This document shows, piece after piece, positions 46,657 to 55,231 of a stretch of 64,000 nt of DNA (positions are counted from its first letter, which is position 1; each line of letters starts with the position of its first letter). The DNA is taken from assembly GCF_022429565.1 (NCBI RefSeq), contig NZ_CP092487.1, positions 3,366,001-3,430,000 on the forward strand, in the 5' to 3' direction. The stretch is from Lutibacter sp. A64 (lineage in GTDB: Bacteria > Bacteroidota > Bacteroidia > Flavobacteriales > Flavobacteriaceae). The notes beneath the pieces are model-generated. The model was not told the DNA's origin, made no database searches, and saw nothing but the letters and a program-made list of their open reading frames with translations. The position numbers and the translations under genes are program-made.

Positions 46657-49173
46657 TTAAAAACCAATCCTTAATTTATAGGTTAATTTTATAGCTAAAT
46701 TATCGCTCCAAAGGGTATTTTTATATACTCCGTATCTATAAAAACCGCTTAAGCCAAAGCCTTTAAATAAGTTATTAAATTCTAAACCGCTTTCTAAATA
46801 AGCTTTGTTTAAACCTTTAAAAATTAGTCCATTATGGTATTCTGGGTTGCTAATTTTTCCAATAGCAACTCTGGTTACTGCTGTTAATTGAGGTTTGAAT
46901 TTTTTACTAACAATAAAAGGTCTTAATTGATGTTTAACATGCAATGCAGCAAATTTATCTGATATAAACTCATTATATCCCATAGTTTCAAAACTATTTT
47001 TACCCGCAAAAGTAATACGCTTGCTCCAAGGGCTTTTAAATGTATAGTTAGGTGTTGCATTAAATAAGTGCGAAATTGGTGTGTCTCCAAATACAATACC
47101 TCCTTCAGCTAAAATAGTTGTTGTTGCTTTTTTTAGAGGTTTTATTTCATGTGAAATTCTTAAATTTATTTGTGTAAAATCGAAATCACTCTGAAATATA
47201 TCTTCAAAACTTTTTGTAAATTGAAATGTAAATTGAGGAAAAACATTTTTTATTTTAAGCTTTCCAACAGGAGAATTCATGTATTCGTTTTTAGGATTGT
47301 ATTGAAATCCTAAAGTTGCTAAACTTAATTTATATGCTGTTAAGTTTTTATCTAAAGAGTTAAATTGATATTCAAAAACAGGTAAATAATCTCCACTACT
47401 AACTTGAAGTTTTGCTTCCAAATTTGGTTGAATATCGTGCGATATAAAAGCTTTTGCCACTTTATAATTGTAAAACTTATCGATATTTAAGTTTCTAGGA
47501 TTTACAGGAGAAAACGAGTTGTTTTCTTTTATAAAATCTAACGCAGCAGCTTCTTTTAAATCATTTGTATAGCTACCACCTATCCAAGTATTATTGTTTT
47601 TATTAACTCTAGTTGATGCTCCAATACTGTATTTAAAGTCTTTATCTTTTGTACCATACGCTATGTACGCTTCTATTTTAAAAATAGATGAAAAATCTGT
47701 ATTTGTTTCTCCTCCAAAGCCTAAACGAACACCTTCATAATTATTTAAATTTAATATTTTGCCTAGGTTAAGATTAATGTATTTAGTAGGGAAGTAGCCT
47801 TTTAAAATATTACGAGCAAAATTTATTTTTTTTTCAACACCTTCAGTTTTAGCTACACTATCTAAATAAATGTATGTATTTTTTCCTCGTTGTGTAAGTG
47901 AATCGGTTCTGTATAAATTCCAAAAGTCAGCTCGTTTTTTATGGGCATCATCGTTAAATTGTATTGTAGTGGAAGATTTTTTTATAGACACAGGCGTGTT
48001 AATATAAATATTTGAATTTGATGATTTGGAAATAAAATAAGTAACATCACTTTCTTCCTTTGTGTTTGTTTTAATTAGAGAGTCGTTTTTCTTGCTTTCT
48101 GAAACTTTAATGGCACCTCCAAACAATGCGATACTTTCTTTATTTTTACCTTTTCTTAGTACTACATTCATAGTTTTAGGAAACCAAATTTGATGTTTTT
48201 CTTGGTAGCTAAAATTTTGAGTTGCTTTAATATTTACCAAACCCTTTAATTCTGCAATAGCTTTGGTAATTGCAAATTGTTTGGTGTCTATAAATAAAAC
48301 ACCTTCTATACCTAAATTTCCTGTTTCTTTTTTAGGTTTATAATAAATTAAAATTGAACTTCCGTGTCCGTTATCTATGGTGTCTAAAATTTTGTAGTTG
48401 TATTTTTTTAAGGCATTATTGGCAATGGGGTTTGTATATTTTGTACCGGCTAATGTGTAAAACTCATGATAAAAAGAAAGGTCTTGAAATGTAACAGCTA
48501 ACAATTCGTATATAGGTTGTTTTAATCCGGCCATTCTAAAGGCTAGAACAACTTCTTTTTGTTTTTTACCTTTTTCAAATTTAAATTCAGAGATTTTTTC
48601 AGAAATAAATAAATGTTGTTTTATTAGATCTTTTTTAAATTTATAGTTTGAAGAATCTATAGATATAAATTGCTTTTCTCCATCTTTTTTTAGTTTATAA
48701 ATAGAATCAATTTTTCCATTAATAGAATCTGGGTTAGCAGTTACCAAAATTTTATTATAAGTATTAAACTTAAAGGTGTTTAATGCTTTTTCTATATTGT
48801 TTTTAGGTTTGTTTTTAATGGTGTTTTTAATAATTTCTAAAGCAGGATTTTCTTTAGCGGTAATTAAAATTTCGTTTAAGCTTTCAACAGAACTTGTTAA
48901 TTTTATGGAAAGAAAAGGAGTGTTGTTTTTTATAGGAATTTCTATAGTTGAATAACCTATGTATGAAATTTTAATAAAATTAAAGCTGTTTTTTGTTTCT
49001 ATAGAAAAAGTTCCATCAACATCTGTTAAAACGCCAAAGCCAGTATTTGTTATTATAGATGCAAAAGGTAAGGGCTTATCCGTTTTACTATCTGTTATAA
49101 TTCCACTAATTTGGTTTTGAGAAACCACTAAAAGAGGAAGGATGCATGCTAATAAAGTTAGTACCTTTTTCAT
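46657..49173 (-). CDS. DUF5686 outer-membrane protein with carboxypeptidase-like regulatory domain
   Basis: An 838-residue protein. A signal peptide (ending VVSQ) is followed by a CarboxypepD_reg-like beta domain (about 22-110; SGIITDSKTDKPLPFASI and DGTFSI), a middle globular region, then a beta-rich C-terminal half with alternating strands and an aromatic end (LTYKLRIGF) that fits an outer-membrane barrel. This is the DUF5686 layout, widespread in Bacteroidetes and of unknown function. It lacks a TonB box or plug, so I do not call it a TonB receptor. The gap to the downstream MMPL gene is 56 nt. Confidence 0.85.
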   Translation of the reverse strand: MKKVLTLLACILPLLVVSQNQISGIITDSKTDKPLPFASIITNTGFGVLTDVDGTFSIETKNSFNFIKISYIGYSTIEIPIKNNTPFLSIKLTSSVESLNEILITAKENPALEIIKNTIKNKPKNNIEKALNTFKFNTYNKILVTANPDSINGKIDSIYKLKKDGEKQFISIDSSNYKFKKDLIKQHLFISEKISEFKFEKGKKQKEVVLAFRMAGLKQPIYELLAVTFQDLSFYHEFYTLAGTKYTNPIANNALKKYNYKILDTIDNGHGSSILIYYKPKKETGNLGIEGVLFIDTKQFAITKAIAELKGLVNIKATQNFSYQEKHQIWFPKTMNVVLRKGKNKESIALFGGAIKVSESKKNDSLIKTNTKEESDVTYFISKSSNSNIYINTPVSIKKSSTTIQFNDDAHKKRADFWNLYRTDSLTQRGKNTYIYLDSVAKTEGVEKKINFARNILKGYFPTKYINLNLGKILNLNNYEGVRLGFGGETNTDFSSIFKIEAYIAYGTKDKDFKYSIGASTRVNKNNNTWIGGSYTNDLKEAAALDFIKENNSFSPVNPRNLNIDKFYNYKVAKAFISHDIQPNLEAKLQVSSGDYLPVFEYQFNSLDKNLTAYKLSLATLGFQYNPKNEYMNSPVGKLKIKNVFPQFTFQFTKSFEDIFQSDFDFTQINLRISHEIKPLKKATTTILAEGGIVFGDTPISHLFNATPNYTFKSPWSKRITFAGKNSFETMGYNEFISDKFAALHVKHQLRPFIVSKKFKPQLTAVTRVAIGKISNPEYHNGLIFKGLNKAYLESGLEFNNLFKGFGLSGFYRYGVYKNTLWSDNLAIKLTYKLRIGF

Positions 49174-49213
49174 TAAAATATTTTTAGTGCTTAGAAAATA
49201 AAAATATATGAAT

Positions 49214-49345
49214 AAAAAAGGCTATCTATTATGTTATAGAATTCACTAAATACGAATTATAAGAAATAATCTTTTTTTAAATATGATAAATATAGATTAT
49301 TTCAAGTTTCGCAATTAGGATATATACATTTTAGATAGCCTTTTT
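49214..49345 (-). ncRNA. Nested hairpin element after frr (decorated terminator or small RNA)
   Basis: Outer arms AAAAAAGGCTATCTA (49214-49228) and TAGATAGCCTTTTT (49332-49345) are perfect complements about 100 nt apart. Inside them GAAATAATCT (49263-49272) and AGATTATTTC (49294-49303) are also perfect complements. On the minus strand the outer stem ends in TTTTTT, as in a terminator. It lies between frr and the DUF5686 gene. Confidence 0.55.
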
Positions 49346-49378
49346 GCTTTTAGAATGAATTAATTAGAAAGGGTGAAA

Positions 49379-49933
49379 TTACACCTTCATAATTTCAGCA
49401 TCTTTTATTTTATAAAGATTGTCAACTTCTTCACTAAATTTATCAGTTAAAGCTTGAATGTTTTCTTCAACAATAGATTTCATATCTTCAGAAGCATCAA
49501 TTTTTTTAATTTCTTGCATTGCTTCTCTTCGGTCGTTTCTAATGCTTACTTTAGCGTTTTCGGCTGTTGCTTTTGCATGTTTAGATAAGTTTCTACGTCG
49601 TTCTTCGGTTAAAACAGGCACGTTAATAATAACAACTTCACCATTATTCATAGGGTTAAAACCTAAATTAGAATTCATAATGGCTTTTTCAATTTCGTGT
49701 AGCATGTTTTTCTCCCAAGGTTGTACAGTAATTGTATGTGCATCCATTGTACCAACATTAGCAACTTGTGCTAAAGGTGTTTGAGAACCATAATAATCTA
49801 CGGTTACGCTGGCTAACATTGTAGGGCTAGCTTTACCTGCTCTAATGTTTCTGAATTCTTTTTCTAAATGCACAATTGCTTCTTGCATTGCTTCTTTTGT
49901 ACTATCTATAATAAAGTCTAATTCTTCATTCAT
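49379..49933 (-). CDS. frr: Ribosome recycling factor
   Basis: A 184-residue factor that splits post-termination ribosomes with EF-G. The family core is visible: EKEFRNIRAGKASPTML (about 25-41), VTVDYYGSQTPLAQVANV, and the helical EERRRNLSKHAKATAENAKVSIRNDRR segment (key residues ERRRNL and IRNDRR). The length is standard. It follows pyrH by 23 nt, the usual pair. Confidence 0.97.
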   Translation of the reverse strand: MNEELDFIIDSTKEAMQEAIVHLEKEFRNIRAGKASPTMLASVTVDYYGSQTPLAQVANVGTMDAHTITVQPWEKNMLHEIEKAIMNSNLGFNPMNNGEVVIINVPVLTEERRRNLSKHAKATAENAKVSIRNDRREAMQEIKKIDASEDMKSIVEENIQALTDKFSEEVDNLYKIKDAEIMKV

Positions 49934-49956
49934 AATTAAAAAATTTTAATTTCTAA

Positions 49957-50664
49957 CTAATTATCAACTTTTGTTCCAATACTTTCTCCTGAAATTACTT
50001 TTTCTAGGTTTCCTTTTGTATTCATATCAAAAACAATAATTGGTAAATTATTTTCTTGACTTAAAGCAAAGGCAGTCATATCCATAACTTTTAAACCTTT
50101 ATTCATCACCTCTTTATAAGAAATGGAATCGAACTTAATGGCGTTATCATTTTTTTCAGGATCCTTATTGTAAATACCATCTACACGAGTTCCTTTTAAA
50201 ATAACTTCTGCACCTATTTCTATTGCTCTTAAAACAGCGGCAGTATCAGTTGTAAAATACGGATTTCCAGTTCCACAACCAAAAATAACTACTCTTCCTT
50301 TTTCTAAATGACGTACTGCTCTTCTTTTAATAAAAGGTTCTGCAACTTGCTCCATTTTTATAGCGGTAAGCAACCTAGTTTTTATACCAGCAGTTTCAAT
50401 AGCACTTTGTAATGCTAACCCATTTATGGCAGTGGCTAACATACCCATATAATCTCCTTGAACTCTATCTATACCATTACTTGCTCCGGCAACACCTCTA
50501 AAAATATTTCCACCACCAATAACTATGGCAACTTCAATACCTTTATCTACAATATTTTTTATTTCTTGAGCATATTCTGCTAATCTTTTTGGGTCTATTC
50601 CGTGTTGTTGGTCGCCCATAAGCGCTTCACCACTTAATTTTAATAGAATTCTTTTATAAGTCAT
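49957..50664 (-). CDS. pyrH: UMP kinase
   Basis: A 235-residue amino-acid-kinase-fold enzyme that phosphorylates UMP to UDP. It shows [15 protein letters not shown] (about 3-17), [10 protein letters not shown] (about 47-56) and [20 protein letters not shown], keyed by TDTAA. The end GTKV is usual. A TATATTTG box (50684-50691 on this strand) lies 20 nt upstream of the start. It precedes frr. Confidence 0.97.
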   Translation of the reverse strand: MTYKRILLKLSGEALMGDQQHGIDPKRLAEYAQEIKNIVDKGIEVAIVIGGGNIFRGVAGASNGIDRVQGDYMGMLATAINGLALQSAIETAGIKTRLLTAIKMEQVAEPFIKRRAVRHLEKGRVVIFGCGTGNPYFTTDTAAVLRAIEIGAEVILKGTRVDGIYNKDPEKNDNAIKFDSISYKEVMNKGLKVMDMTAFALSQENNLPIIVFDMNTKGNLEKVISGESIGTKVDN

Positions 50665-50983
50665 AATTTCTTTGAAAGTTATGCAAATATAATAAATACT
50701 TTAGAAGTATAAATGGAATGTTTGGCATGAATTGATGGAATATTTAATACAGTTTTGCATTTTTAGGTTAATTTAAAATTTTAATTAAAGGTTTGGTTTG
50801 TGTTTTTTTATAATTTTTTTGTTTAATCACTTTTAAGTTTTCTAAAAAAATGAAACTTAAAAACAGGCTTTTCTAGAACAATTTTATTAAATTTATGATG
50901 GTAATTATATTTGAAAATTAAGGATGTATTTCTTGGTTTTTAATTTTAGTTATTTTAATAATTATAAATTTTAAAAAAAGAGT
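50665..50983. other. Divergent intergenic region between pyrH and the DUF5009 gene
   Basis: 319 bp, AT-rich, with no ORF or repeat. It holds two exact TAnnTTTG boxes: CAAATATA at 50684-50691 (minus, for pyrH) and TATATTTG at 50906-50913 (plus, for the DUF5009 gene, with TTTA at 50883-50886 as a partial -33 box). Confidence 0.6.
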
Positions 50984-52090
50984 ATGGCTGTATCCCAAAG
51001 ATTAATTGCTTTAGATGTTTTAAGAGGTTTAACTATTGCTTTAATGATTATGGTAAATACTCCCGGTAGTTGGAGTTACGTTTATCCACCATTATTACAT
51101 GCCAAATGGCATGGGTGTACGCCTACAGATTTAGTGTTTCCTTTTTTTCTTTTTATTGTAGGGGTTTCTATGTTTTATTCTTTTAAAAAGTTTGAAAAAG
51201 GCATTACTAAGGCTAGTTTTAAAAAAGTAATAAAGCGGACTTTAATTATTTTTTTATTAGGCCTATTTTTAAATTTATTTCCAAAGTTTAATTTTGAAAA
51301 TGTACGTTTTTTAGGAGTCTTACAAAGGATTGCAATAGCATATGGATTAACGGCTTTGTTGTGTTTACAGTTTAATGTAAAAGTTTTAAAATATATTTTT
51401 GTGTCTATTTTATTGGGTTATTGGGCTCTTTTATACTTTGGAAATCCAATAGATCCTTACGCTCCAACAGAAAATTTAGTGCAATTAGTTGACTTAGCAA
51501 TTTTGGGAGAAAATCATATGTATAAAGGATTAGGTTTTACTTTTGATCCCGAAGGTTTATTGTCTTCATTGCCATCAATAGCAACAGTTTTATTAGGTTA
51601 TTTTTCCGGAAATATTATTGAAATTTCTAGTAGTACAATGGAAACTATTAAAAAGTTTGTAATATACGGACTTATTTTAGTAGTTGTAGGTTTAGCTTGG
51701 GGTACTATTTTTCCAATAAATAAATCGTTATGGACTAGTACTTATGTACTTTATGCTGGTGGTTTGGCTTTATTGTTTTTAGGTTTATTGTTATGGATAA
51801 TTGATGTGAAAGGCTTTAATAAATGGTCTACACCATTTATTCATTTTGGAACAAATCCATTATTTATTTTTATGTTCTCAGGTGTTTATGTAAAAACAAT
51901 AATTTATTTAGTAAAAATAACAGGGCCAAATGGAGAAGGACTTACAGGTTATAGTTATTTATATAAGCATGTGTTTGTGCCAATTGCTGGAGCTATGAAT
52001 GGATCATTATTATTTGCTATAGCACATATAGTGTTCTTTTGGTTTTTAACTTATGTATTGTATAGAAGGAAGGTATTTATAAAAATTTAA
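50984..52090 (+). CDS. DUF5009/HGSNAT-like membrane acyltransferase
   Basis: A 368-residue protein with about ten membrane helices. The start SQRLIALDVLRGLTIALMIMVN, keyed by ALDVLRGL and followed by NTPGSW, and FPFFLFIVGVSM are hallmarks of the DUF5009 group. This group is related to heparan-alpha-glucosaminide N-acetyltransferase, which moves acetyl groups across a membrane onto sugars. The conserved His of the family may be in LHAKWHG. It is the only plus-strand gene inside the ribosomal block and shares a terminator with tsf. The acetylated substrate is unknown. Confidence 0.88.
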   Translation: MAVSQRLIALDVLRGLTIALMIMVNTPGSWSYVYPPLLHAKWHGCTPTDLVFPFFLFIVGVSMFYSFKKFEKGITKASFKKVIKRTLIIFLLGLFLNLFPKFNFENVRFLGVLQRIAIAYGLTALLCLQFNVKVLKYIFVSILLGYWALLYFGNPIDPYAPTENLVQLVDLAILGENHMYKGLGFTFDPEGLLSSLPSIATVLLGYFSGNIIEISSSTMETIKKFVIYGLILVVVGLAWGTIFPINKSLWTSTYVLYAGGLALLFLGLLLWIIDVKGFNKWSTPFIHFGTNPLFIFMFSGVYVKTIIYLVKITGPNGEGLTGYSYLYKHVFVPIAGAMNGSLLFAIAHIVFFWFLTYVLYRRKVFIKI

Positions 52091-52116
52091 TAATAGCATC
52101 ATTTTTAAAAAGGCAT

Positions 52117-52149
52117 AAAAAAAACCTCGTATTTAGCGAGGTTTTTTTT
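52117..52149. terminator. Bidirectional terminator between the DUF5009 gene and tsf
   Basis: ACCTCG and CGAGGT arms around a TATTTAG loop, flanked by long A and T runs, so it can serve both convergent genes. Confidence 0.9.
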
Positions 52150-52168
52150 ATTGAAATTTAATAGTATA

Positions 52169-53137
52169 TTATACTAAAGAAACTCTTTTAAAATCAGTTA
52201 CTGTAATATCTCCAATAGATTTTACATATTCAGCAACAGTAATTTTTTCATCTTTAATAAAATTTTGATCAAGAAGACATTGTTCGTGATCTAATGTAGT
52301 ATTATCAGAAATAAAACGTTCTAATTTTCCAGGAAGAATTCTATCCCAAATAGCTTCTGGTTTACCTTCAGCTTTTAATTCTTCTTTTAATTTTAATTTA
52401 GTTTGTTCAATAACTTCATCAGTTAATTGAGATCTAGAAATAAAAGTAGGAACATTTTTAAGTGTTTTACCTAATCTAGCAAGTTCAATATTATCTTTTT
52501 CAATTGCTGCAATTCTAGCTTCAGTTTCAGAAGCAACATAAGCAGGATCGAAATCTTTGTAAGATAATGTAGTAGCTCCCATTGCAGCTACTTGCATAGA
52601 TACATCTTTAGCAACAACATCTGAACCTTCAATATTAGCAGATAAAACCGTTAAACTAGCAATTTTATTACCAACGTGAATATAAGAACCAACATAAGGA
52701 CCTGATACTTTTTCAAATCCACCAATTTCTAATTTTTCACCAATTACTCCAGTTTGCTCAATTAATTTTTCAGCAACAGTCATTCCTCCAAAATCAGCAG
52801 CTAAAAAAGCTTCTTTAGAGTCACAATTTACTGCAACTTTAGCTAATTCTGTAGCTAAAGCAACAAAAGCATCGTTTTTAGCAACAAAATCAGTTTCACA
52901 ATTAAGAGAAATAATAGCACCTTGTGTATTGTCATCATTTACGTATGCAATAGCAGCACCTTCAGAAGAATCTCTGTCTGCTCTTTTTGCTGCAACTTTT
53001 TGACCTTTTTTACGTAAAATATCAACTGCTTTGTCAAAATCTCCTTCTGCTTCAACAAGTGCATTTTTACAATCCATCATACCTGCGCCTGTAGATTGTC
53101 TTAATTTATTTACTTCTTGGGCTGTAATTTTCGCCAT
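52169..53137 (-). CDS. tsf: Translation elongation factor Ts
   Basis: A 322-residue nucleotide-exchange factor for EF-Tu. The N-terminal UBA-like domain is KITAQEVNKLRQSTGAGMMDCKNAL, keyed by LRQSTGAGMMDCK. CETDFVAKN (about 80-88) is the core family signature. The C-terminal part is longer than in E. coli, as in other Bacteroidetes. It follows rpsB by 49 nt. Confidence 0.97.
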   Translation of the reverse strand: MAKITAQEVNKLRQSTGAGMMDCKNALVEAEGDFDKAVDILRKKGQKVAAKRADRDSSEGAAIAYVNDDNTQGAIISLNCETDFVAKNDAFVALATELAKVAVNCDSKEAFLAADFGGMTVAEKLIEQTGVIGEKLEIGGFEKVSGPYVGSYIHVGNKIASLTVLSANIEGSDVVAKDVSMQVAAMGATTLSYKDFDPAYVASETEARIAAIEKDNIELARLGKTLKNVPTFISRSQLTDEVIEQTKLKLKEELKAEGKPEAIWDRILPGKLERFISDNTTLDHEQCLLDQNFIKDEKITVAEYVKSIGDITVTDFKRVSLV

Positions 53138-53186
53138 TTTATTATTGTTTTTTGTTGAATTTAGGCATTCAACTATTTTACTTTAA

Positions 53187-53933
53187 TTATTTTTTTACTT
53201 CTTTTTTAGTTTCAGCTTTTGCTTCAGCAACCTTTTCTTTACCAGCTTTTCTTTCTGATAATCCTTCAGCAACTGCATCAACAACATGTCCTAAAACTTT
53301 TTCAATAGATTTTGAAGCATCATCATTAGCAGGTACAACATAATCAATTCCTCTTGGGTCAGAGTTTGTATCAATCATTGCAAAGATTGGAATGTTTAAT
53401 TTTTTAGCTTCAGCAACTGCAATGTGTTCTTTTTTTACATCAACTACAAAAATTGCACCTGGTAAACGTGTCATATCTGTAATAGAACCTAAGTTTTTTT
53501 CTAGTTTTTCACGTTGACGGTTAATTTGTAATTGTTCTCTTTTAGAAAGTGCTGCAAAAGATCCATCTTGTTTCATTCTATCAATAGTCGCCATTTTTTT
53601 AACAGCTTTTCTAATAGTAACAAAGTTAGTTAGCATTCCACCTGGCCATCTTTCTGTGATGTAAGGCATGTTAACACTTTTAGATTTGTCTGCAATAATT
53701 TCTTTTGCTTGTTTTTTTGTAGCTACAAAAAGGATTTTTCTACCTGAAGATGCAATTTTCTTTAAAGCTTCAGAAGCTTCTTCGATTTTTGCTGCGGTTT
53801 TGTAAAGGTCAATAATATGTACACCGTTACGTTCTCCGTAAATGTAAGGAGCCATGTTTGGATCCCATTTTCTTGTTAGGTGACCGAAATGTACACCTGC
53901 GTCTAATAAATCTTTAATTTCAATATTTGCCAT
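53187..53933 (-). CDS. rpsB: 30S ribosomal protein S2
   Basis: A 248-residue S2. It starts MANIEIKDLLDAGVHFGHLTRKWDP, keyed by LLDAGVHFGH, and contains the signature around ITERWPGGMLTNF and GIDYVVPANDDA. A Lys/Glu/Ala-rich tail (about 225-248) is normal for this lineage. It is preceded by a structured 70-nt leader and has a gap of 170 nt from rpsI with a terminator between them, so it is probably transcribed on its own with tsf. Confidence 0.97.
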   Translation of the reverse strand: MANIEIKDLLDAGVHFGHLTRKWDPNMAPYIYGERNGVHIIDLYKTAAKIEEASEALKKIASSGRKILFVATKKQAKEIIADKSKSVNMPYITERWPGGMLTNFVTIRKAVKKMATIDRMKQDGSFAALSKREQLQINRQREKLEKNLGSITDMTRLPGAIFVVDVKKEHIAVAEAKKLNIPIFAMIDTNSDPRGIDYVVPANDDASKSIEKVLGHVVDAVAEGLSERKAGKEKVAEAKAETKKEVKK

Positions 53934-53959
53934 TTGTATTTAGTTTACGTTCCGTTGAG

Positions 53960-54030
53960 TTAGCAATAGGGAAGTAGCGAATACTCGATCTTCCCTATTT
54001 GGATGCTAAACTTTTTACAGTCATTGACTG
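53960..54030 (-). promoter_or_regulatory. Structured leader RNA upstream of rpsB
   Basis: On the minus strand the order is TTAGCA (54009-54004), ATAGGGAAG, a 15-nt loop, CTTCCCTAT and TGCTAA (53965-53960). The result is a two-part perfect stem with a small internal bulge, ending 26 nt before the rpsB start. A second hairpin CAGTCA/TGACTG lies at 54018-54030. No T-run follows, so it is a leader and not a terminator. Autoregulation by S2 is inferred. Confidence 0.6.
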
Positions 54031-54067
54031 ATCAACGACAACTTTGTTTTTAATTTCAATGAACCAC

Positions 54068-54088
54068 CAAAAAAATTGGTGTACCAAT
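54068..54088 (-). terminator. Terminator after rpsI
   Basis: On the minus strand ATTGG-TACA-CCAAT is followed by a T run, 16 nt past the rpsI stop. It separates rplM-rpsI from rpsB-tsf. Confidence 0.65.
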
Positions 54089-54103
54089 ACTTGTATAAAA
54101 CGA

Positions 54104-54490
54104 TTAACGTTTTGAGAATTGGAATTTTTTTCTTGCTTTCTTTTGACCGAATTTTTTACGTTCAACCATTCTTGGGTCTCTTGTAAGTAATCCTTCTGGT
54201 TTAAGAATTGCTCTGTTTTCTGGGTCTAACTCAACTAAAACTCTAGAAATTGCTAAACGAATAGCTTCTGCTTGTCCAGTAATTCCACCTCCAAAAACAT
54301 TAACTTTAATATCAAATGCTTCTGCATTATCTGTTAAGTTTAAAGCTTGTAAGATTTTGTATTGTAAGTGAGGAGTAGTAAAATACTCTTTATAATCTTT
54401 TTTGTTAACCGTAATATTTCCTTTTCCTTCAGAAACATATACACGTGCAACAGCTGTTTTTCTTCTACCTATTTTGTGAATTGTATCCAT
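54104..54490 (-). CDS. rpsI: 30S ribosomal protein S9
   Basis: A 128-residue S9. It starts MDTIHKIGRRKTAVARVY, shows FGGGITGQAEAIRLAISRVL, keyed by GGGITGQA, and ends in the basic tail KKFGQKKARKKFQFSKR that reaches the P site. Its start overlaps the rplM stop by 1 nt. Confidence 0.97.
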   Translation of the reverse strand: MDTIHKIGRRKTAVARVYVSEGKGNITVNKKDYKEYFTTPHLQYKILQALNLTDNAEAFDIKVNVFGGGITGQAEAIRLAISRVLVELDPENRAILKPEGLLTRDPRMVERKKFGQKKARKKFQFSKR

Positions 54491-54945
54491 TATTTAAGAT
54501 CGTTAAGGTTAATAGTTTTAGGTGTTTGTGCAGTTTGATCGTGATCAGTTCCAGCATAAACATATAAATTACTGTACAATGTACTACCTAATTTGTTTTT
54601 AGGTAACATACCTTTTACTGCTTTTTCTACAAGACGACAAGGGTCTTTTTCAAACATTTCTGTTGCAGTTAATGATCTTTGTCCACCTGGATAACCTGTG
54701 TGACGAATGTAAGATTTGTCACTCCACTTTTTACCAGTTAAATTAATTTTTTCCGCGTTGATTACCACTACATTGTCTCCACAATCTACGTGAGGAGTGT
54801 AATTTGGTTTGTATTTACCTCTAATTAGCATTGCTATTTTAGAAGCTAGACGACCCAACGTTTGCCCGTCTGCATCAACTAATACCCACTCTTTAGTAGC
54901 TGTATTTTTGTTAGCTGATACTGTTTTGTAACTTAATTTACTCAC
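54490..54945 (-). CDS. rplM: 50S ribosomal protein L13
   Basis: A 151-residue L13. I choose the GTG at 54943-54945 (protein start M/VSKLSYKTVSANK). That gives the normal family length, and the 22 extra residues of the longer opening (from 55011) overlap the promoter and leader. The core shows EWVLVDADGQTLGRLASKIA, keyed by DADGQTLGRLAS, and HVDCGDNVVVINAEKI. It is coupled to rpsI by a 1-nt overlap. Confidence 0.95.
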   Translation of the reverse strand: MSKLSYKTVSANKNTATKEWVLVDADGQTLGRLASKIAMLIRGKYKPNYTPHVDCGDNVVVINAEKINLTGKKWSDKSYIRHTGYPGGQRSLTATEMFEKDPCRLVEKAVKGMLPKNKLGSTLYSNLYVYAGTDHDQTAQTPKTINLNDLK

Positions 54946-54983
54946 AATTAAATTCTTTGTTATTGTTAAACATTTATTTTTTG

Positions 54984-54997
54984 TCCCTAAAAAGGGA
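54984..54997 (-). promoter_or_regulatory. Leader hairpin of the rplM-rpsI transcript
   Basis: TCCCT-TTTT-AGGGA on the minus strand forms a compact stem at the very 5' end of the predicted transcript, 38 nt before the GTG start. It may bind L13 or set mRNA stability. This is inferred from position. Confidence 0.45.
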
Positions 54998-55000
54998 GTG

Positions 55001-55031
55001 CAAATGTACAAACTATTATTTATATAACAAG
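55001..55031 (-). promoter_or_regulatory. Promoter of rplM-rpsI
   Basis: CTTG (55031-55028), 19 nt, then TACATTTG (55008-55001) on the minus strand. The -7 box is an exact match and the -33 box matches 3 of 4 bases. It lies inside the longest open frame of L13, which argues for the shorter protein. Confidence 0.7.
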
Positions 55032-55141
55032 CGGTAAAAAGTCTAAAGTTTAAAACTTTAAAGATTTCTTAGTTGAATGGTGTAATTCATTCACATTTAA
55101 AAGCTTAGATGTAGAATGTTTTACTATGTAAAAGTTGAAAG

Positions 55142-55204
55142 TTAGAAATTGTAAATTAATAGCTATTTAGTTATATATTATTAAATAGCTATATACATTT
55201 CTAA
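55142..55204. repeat. Extended palindromic element between rplM and polA
   Basis: TTAGAAATTGTA (55142-55153) pairs with TACATTTCTAA (55194-55204, one bulge). Inside, TAGCTATTTA (55160-55169) pairs perfectly with TAAATAGCTA (55182-55191). No clear T-run follows on either strand. It could be the polA 3' end or a small repeated palindromic unit. Confidence 0.5.
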
Positions 55205-55231
55205 TGAAATAATTATTAATTTTTAAAAATA

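Noticed and set aside
54946..55011. 22 extra N-terminal residues of L13
   Set aside because: They overlap the predicted leader and promoter and exceed the family length. GTG at 54943-54945 fits.
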